Origin: Botryosphaeria dothidea
Taxonomy: Eukaryota; Ascomycota; Dothideomycetes; Botryosphaeriales; Botryosphaeriaceae
Direction: 5' to 3'
Assembly: GCA_011503125.2 (NCBI GenBank)
Contig: WWBZ02000082.1
Location: 992,001 to 1,056,000 of the forward strand
DNA length: 64,000 nucleotides
A program made the position numbers and the translations under genes. Within the stretch, counting starts at the first letter, position 1; each line of letters opens with the position of its first letter. Shown piece after piece: positions 59,800 through 64,000 of this stretch. A model generated the notes under the pieces. That model was not told the DNA's origin. It saw only the letters and a list, made by a program, of their open reading frames with translations, and ran no database searches.

Positions 59800-61339
59800 A
59801 TGGGCAAGATTGAAGAGCTGCCCGACGACTTCGACGAGTCCCTCAATTTGAATCCTCCACCACCACCGCCTTCCGATCTCCCGAACGGCCCAGGCCCCAC
59901 CGGTGTTCCATCGCTCGAGTCTCTAATCCACAATGCTACCCAGAGCAAGAGCTCCCTGGCTGCAGCGGAACCTTCCGACGGGACGGCATCCGCTCCCAAG
60001 CCACCCGCCATGACGGAAACCATGTCCAAGACTGCCGATGAGCTGCTGGCAGAGCTGAACCGAACGCCGCTGTTTATGACATCATTGGATGACACGGACG
60101 GGCAGGGCGGTGAGAACACGGCCCTTGAGGGATTGAAGGCACTGGCATATGAGGGCACAAAGGCTGAAGTTGCGGGTAATTTCCGCGAGCAAGGAAATGA
60201 GTGCGCCCGCGTGAAGCAGTGGTTCGACGCTCGCGAATTCTACAACAAGGCCCTTGCCGTGCTCAGGGGTCCGGCGAGGCCGCAGGACAATGTCGACGAC
60301 GACGAGGAGCCTGACATGAATCTTGGTGACGACCAAGAGCTGGACCCTGAGGAGGAGGCGATGAAAGAGAGGCAGATTGAGGAGGCGTCTTTGGTGAACA
60401 GAGCGTTGTGTAATCTGGAAATGAGTACGTCAGACCTGCTTGCTGCCCAACGAAGGATGTATCAAACACGCAGCTTGCGCGGCAACGCCACTGCAGTACA
60501 AGCTCAAGTGTTCTGCTGCGGATTTGGTCGAGGAAGCGATCGAACTCTTCGTGTTCAGACACTGAACCAATCGAATGATCCTTTAATCATTGACCGTGAC
60601 CTCAGGCTAATTGCATTGCTGAGCAGAAAACTATCGTTCTTGCATTCAGGATTGCAAGGCTACACTCCTCGTCAATCCTTCGAACGTCAAGGCATGGTAC
60701 CGCAGCGCCACCGCTTGTCTTGCTCTCGACAAAGTTGCCGAAGCGGAAGATTTCTGTGAGCGGGGGTTAGCAATCGATGCCAAGAATGCTTCCCTTAAGG
60801 CTCTCAAGACCAAGATTGCTGCGCGACAGAAGCATGTTGAGGAGACCGAACGTAAGCGTAAGGAACGGGAGACGAAGAAGCGGAATGAGGAGAATGCCCT
60901 GCAATTAGCGCTCAGGGCGCGCAATATCAAGACGCGGTCAACCGGCGCGGATCCAGACACAGGAGACGCCAAGATTGCACTGGCAGAGCCGCTCGACCCG
61001 TCTTCAGTCCTCTCATTCCTTCTGATTCTTCTCTACCCGTTGCATGCGCAGAGCGATTTCATTCAGGCATGTGCTGAGACGGACAGCCTCGGCCAACATC
61101 TCGAATACATTCTGCCCGTGCCCTGGGACGAGGCTGGCGAGTACACGCACGCGGGCACCGAATGCTACCTGGAGACTTCGTCCGGGGGTCTGATCAAGGC
61201 AGGCAAGAAAGTTCCGCTCGGAAAGCTGCTGGCTGGCGGTACAGTGGAGATTGTGGATGGGTTAGTGAAAGTCAATGTGGTGCCAAAGGCAAGGGCCCAG
61301 GAGTGGATTGCCGAATTCAAGAAAAGAAAGGGCCTATGA
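59800..61339 (+). CDS. CNS1: Hsp70/Hsp90 co-chaperone Cns1 (TTC4) family
   Basis: Exons 59800..60424 and 60627..61339 encode 445 residues. The 202-nt intron runs from a GTACGT donor to a CAG acceptor, joining NLEM to KNYRSCIQDC. The N-terminus (EELPDDFDESLNLN) is acidic; the ADELLAELNRTPLFMTSL block is typical of the family. A TPR region follows, at about 120-275: NFREQGNECARVKQWFDARE, then NRALCNLEMKNYRSC and VNPSNVKAWYRSATACLALD. It leads to a basic helix (about 290-325) and a C-terminal wheel domain ending LEYILPVPWDEAGEY and so on. Cns1 is an essential yeast co-chaperone that binds Hsp90 and Hsp70 C-termini and supports elongation factor 2 folding. The start is the first ATG in frame with a good family N-terminus. 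The intron is longer than most here. Confidence 0.93.
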
Positions 61340-63886
61340 TAGGGATGCCCAGAAATCACATACGATTGGATGTAGCCAACTTCAAACTGCCTGTTTCAAC
61401 TCAGGGCTGCCACGAATGAGACGATGATCCAAGAGCAACCTCACATGGCGAAGAAGAAAATGATTAGGCGGCAAGCATATAGAACCGTACCCAACGAGGC
61501 TACAGTAAAATACAACCAAACGGCGGCAACACGCCCAACCACATCCCAGGAATTAGTTCTCCACAACATCCTTTGAAACACGCATCACCATCTTCACGTC
61601 CGCGCGCTTAGCACGTCCGACTGCCCGTCCCCACATCCGAGGGACGAATCCGATTGCTGGACTGGAGCTCCATCACGTCACATTCTCTTTTTTTTCTCCG
61701 CGATCCTTGTCTCACATCATCCAAGTTTTTGTTTCGAATCCCCAGAACCGCCCACACTGCTTTCAAAGAACACACGCAGGGTCTCACCCTCTGCCCCACT
61801 CCCCCCACTTCTTTTCTCCAAGACCGCTTTGCCAACCCGGTGGAGCTATGACCAGACAGCCAACTTCGATTGCTATTGCACAATCGTACCTATACGCGCG
61901 CGCGTATTGGAACAAGGTCATGACGGCTCCTTCCGCTCATCGTCATAATCATCGAGAGCCGGTCAAGAGCTTCGATCATCACTCAACACGTCCACCTTTC
62001 GCGACGACAACCAAGAACAACTTCGTACGTACGGAACGTTACAGCTCCGCTCATCAGCCCTGTCCCGCAAAGCCCCGAGTACCGGACCGACTCGTAAAAT
62101 CCACAACGACCAGTGACATCTCCAGCGCGTCGACGTCGACCCCGAAGAAAAAGAGATACGTACCTCATCCATGCCGCTGATCATTTCGATAGGCACGCAC
62201 CACCAACACACCAACACCATCACGGACCCCCATCCTTCCCCAAAACCAGCTTAACACGCGCGCATCCGGCTGTTCCTCATCCCCCAGCAAAGCGGCACGA
62301 AAAAGAACCCCGTGCCGCCCCGAGATGTCCGATGCAGTGTTTCCTCGATCGCAACACATGTTCCGCACGTGGCCGCTCGCACCATCTACCGGACCGACGT
62401 AGCACCCAAAAGAACGCTACGCTGCCGCCCACTTGGCCGCCACTCGTCATTCGTTAATTCGGAGAGGCGGCGCAAGTGCCAGTATGAGGACCAGCTCTCT
62501 GATTGCGACGATGACAGATATTTCAGCCCCTCCCAAAAAGAAGTAAGAGGGGCAAAACGGTCCGTCCGGGCGCCTTGGGGCGGCCGCCGTTGAGGCCTTT
62601 ATTAGCTGGACTGTCAATATAATGACCGTGCGCGTCACCGTTGAAAAGGGATCCGTGATGGGCATTTTCGCTAGTCCACCTGTCTTTCGGTAGCTCGCTC
62701 AACCTCGGAACTACGGATTTGGAAGTGTCCTTGACTCAAGAGATGTGCAATTGACCACGATTGATTAGATTGTAGTAGTGCGGTGGTGCTGACAATATGG
62801 ATGACGACTATAGTGCAAGCAGTTCGATACTTGCATAAACACGGTAGTCTTTGCGAATATCATCATGCGCATCCAAGCATGTTTCATGTCTTCGGATTTA
62901 TGGAGATACCCGTCTTTCCTGACTGTTTACGCTGACGTCTTTGAATTTTAGGCGGGCGACAGGGCTGAGCGAGCTGTATAGTTGAGCCGTGGGTATAATG
63001 GGTTTCAACTAGGATGACAGAAGCCTGCGGGCGGTGTGATGGGTGATAAGTCACGTACATTAAATTATGCACGAGAAATGGGCATTTGAATGCATTCATT
63101 GATGTAGTGATCAGCCTTGAGGTGAATACGAGGCTATGCCAACCGGAGATAGGGCGGGTGCATTCTCCGGGACTATTGAGAAGGTCGGAAGCAGTGGCAC
63201 ATCGGAGTCATGCGGTTTCAGCATAATCTAGTATATTGTATACTCTGTTTAGCTATCTAATGACGCATAACTACTCTCGAAGAACCAACCTTTTTTGTGA
63301 TTGCCGCTAGGTAGAGACATTGGATCTCTGCGGTTTTAGCAGGAGAGCCCATCTCGCAACTTGTCTTGATATCAAACAAACGTACACAGAGTGCACAGGG
63401 AGAAAGAAAAAGTAAAGCAAAGGAGTCGAATCGAACCTTTTCTCCAGGCACTATTTCATGCATTCCCGGACCTTAATCCCCATTGCACGGACGTTTCATG
63501 CATTCTTTGAAATGCATCCGAAGCCAATCATGAAGTACCATCACGGGACTCTAGTGTGAATGTTACCCTCGAATGGAAGGGAACAAGCCCCTCGGCTGAA
63601 GAAAGGTTAATAAGTGTGGTGATAACACCAGAGTTCCCTTTGGTAAAGAGGATATGAGCCGTGGGGGTTGAAAGGCACGACGAAGAGGCGAGAAAGTTCA
63701 CCAAATGGAGCTGTAATCTCCGAAATCTGGAAATTTGGGGTCAGACAACCAAGTATCGTGGTCGCTGTAAATGTCTTTGCCACTGTTCCACACATCGCGG
63801 TTGCTGTGAAAGTCATTGTGATCGATGGATTCCGAGTAAGACGGAAGCACCAAACCGAGCTCAGATGTCGACATCTCTTCAGATAG
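61340..63886. other. Downstream region with one candidate small gene
   Basis: It contains the 3' untranslated region of the Cns1-like gene and a candidate two-exon gene at 61848-62593, listed separately. From 62600 to 63886 I see no supported gene; the right end is probably the 3' untranslated region of the minus-strand gene entering from the edge. Confidence 0.4.
61848..62593 (+). CDS. Candidate two-exon gene of unknown function
   Basis: I do not recognise this gene. The proposed exons are 61848..62159 and 62465..62593 (146 residues), with a GTACCT donor and GAG acceptor and a 305-nt intron. Exon 1 starts MTRQPTSIAIAQSYLYARAY and is rich in His, Arg, Ser and Thr, ending in the basic run TPKKKRY. 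Exon 2 begins RRRKCQYEDQLSDCDDDRYF and is also charged. Codon use in both pieces looks coding, and exon 1 alone is open for 111 codons if unspliced. The joined product would be a basic, low-complexity, possibly nuclear protein. No domain is visible, and the intron is long for this locus, so confidence is low. Confidence 0.28.
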
Positions 63887-64000
63887 TCACTCTTGCTCGT
63901 AGAGCTTCGGAGAGCGCACCATAGACTCTTCGAGAGATGTCTTGACGATGTAGTCAATCTTGGAACGATACCAATGGCGTTCACTGCTGTCCAAGCAGAG
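63887..64000 (-). CDS. 3' end of an unidentified gene running off the right edge
   Basis: The minus strand enters at 64000 in an open frame of 37 codons and stops with TGA at 63887-63889. The peptide (DSSERHWYRSKIDYIVKTSL, then EESMVRSPKLYEQE at the C-terminus) has a natural charged composition and looks like the tail of a soluble protein. An overlapping frame in another phase (63607-63984) is longer but looks random. Too little is present to name a family. Confidence 0.4.
   Translation of the reverse strand, partial: LCLDSSERHWYRSKIDYIVKTSLEESMVRSPKLYEQE

Overview
This window reads as nuclear DNA of a filamentous ascomycete (Pezizomycotina; a dothideomycete is possible but I cannot prove it). 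The evidence is the gene set (an ApsA/Num1 cortical anchor, an Lte1-type Ras-GEF, a Zn2Cys6 regulator, a peroxisomal alcohol oxidase, a UPF0658 Golgi protein), many short GT-AG introns (mostly 47-110 nt), monocistronic genes on both strands, and an intron-bearing tRNA-Leu. Coding regions are GC-rich at third positions. I see no plasmid, phage, CRISPR array, rRNA or intact transposon.

Layout, left to right. 1-1097 is the 3' part of an FMO-like flavin monooxygenase (+). A 5.4-kb gap holds only tRNA-Leu(AAG). 6499-8190 is an SLC25 mitochondrial carrier (+). 8615-10586 is a Gbp2/Hrb1-like protein with an RS domain and three RRMs (-, nine exons, one of 8 nt). 13211-15103 is a DHA1 drug/polyamine-type MFS transporter (+). 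16601-18924 is a Zn2Cys6 transcription factor (+). 20090-21773 is mitochondrial succinyl-CoA:3-ketoacid CoA transferase (+). It converges on 22471-24211, a secreted, probably GPI-anchored App1-domain phosphatase-like protein (-). 25247-27517 is alcohol oxidase with a PTS1 tail (-). 31878-35175 is a DDHD-domain lipase (+). 37575-43017 is an Lte1-like Ras-GEF (-), divergent from 44025-45179, a PLP-dependent diaminopropionate ammonia-lyase (+). 47196-48408 is a UPF0658 Golgi membrane protein (+). 52690-56921 is the ApsA/Num1 nuclear-migration anchor (-), divergent from 59800-61339, a Cns1/TTC4 co-chaperone (+). A reading frame entering from the right edge ends at 63887 (-).

The genes are mostly housekeeping or cell-biology genes with no evident shared pathway, so this does not look like a secondary-metabolite cluster. 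Two loose themes are visible. SCOT and alcohol oxidase belong to organellar carbon metabolism. Lte1, ApsA and Cns1 belong to mitotic exit, nuclear positioning and chaperone function.

The gaps are large (several over 4 kb). A few hold short, coding-looking, possibly spliced frames that I list with low confidence: 35935-36060, 45911-46513, 48457-48621, 49333-49767 and 61848-62593. All exon models were built by hand from splice consensus, reading frame and family similarity recalled from knowledge. No database search was possible.
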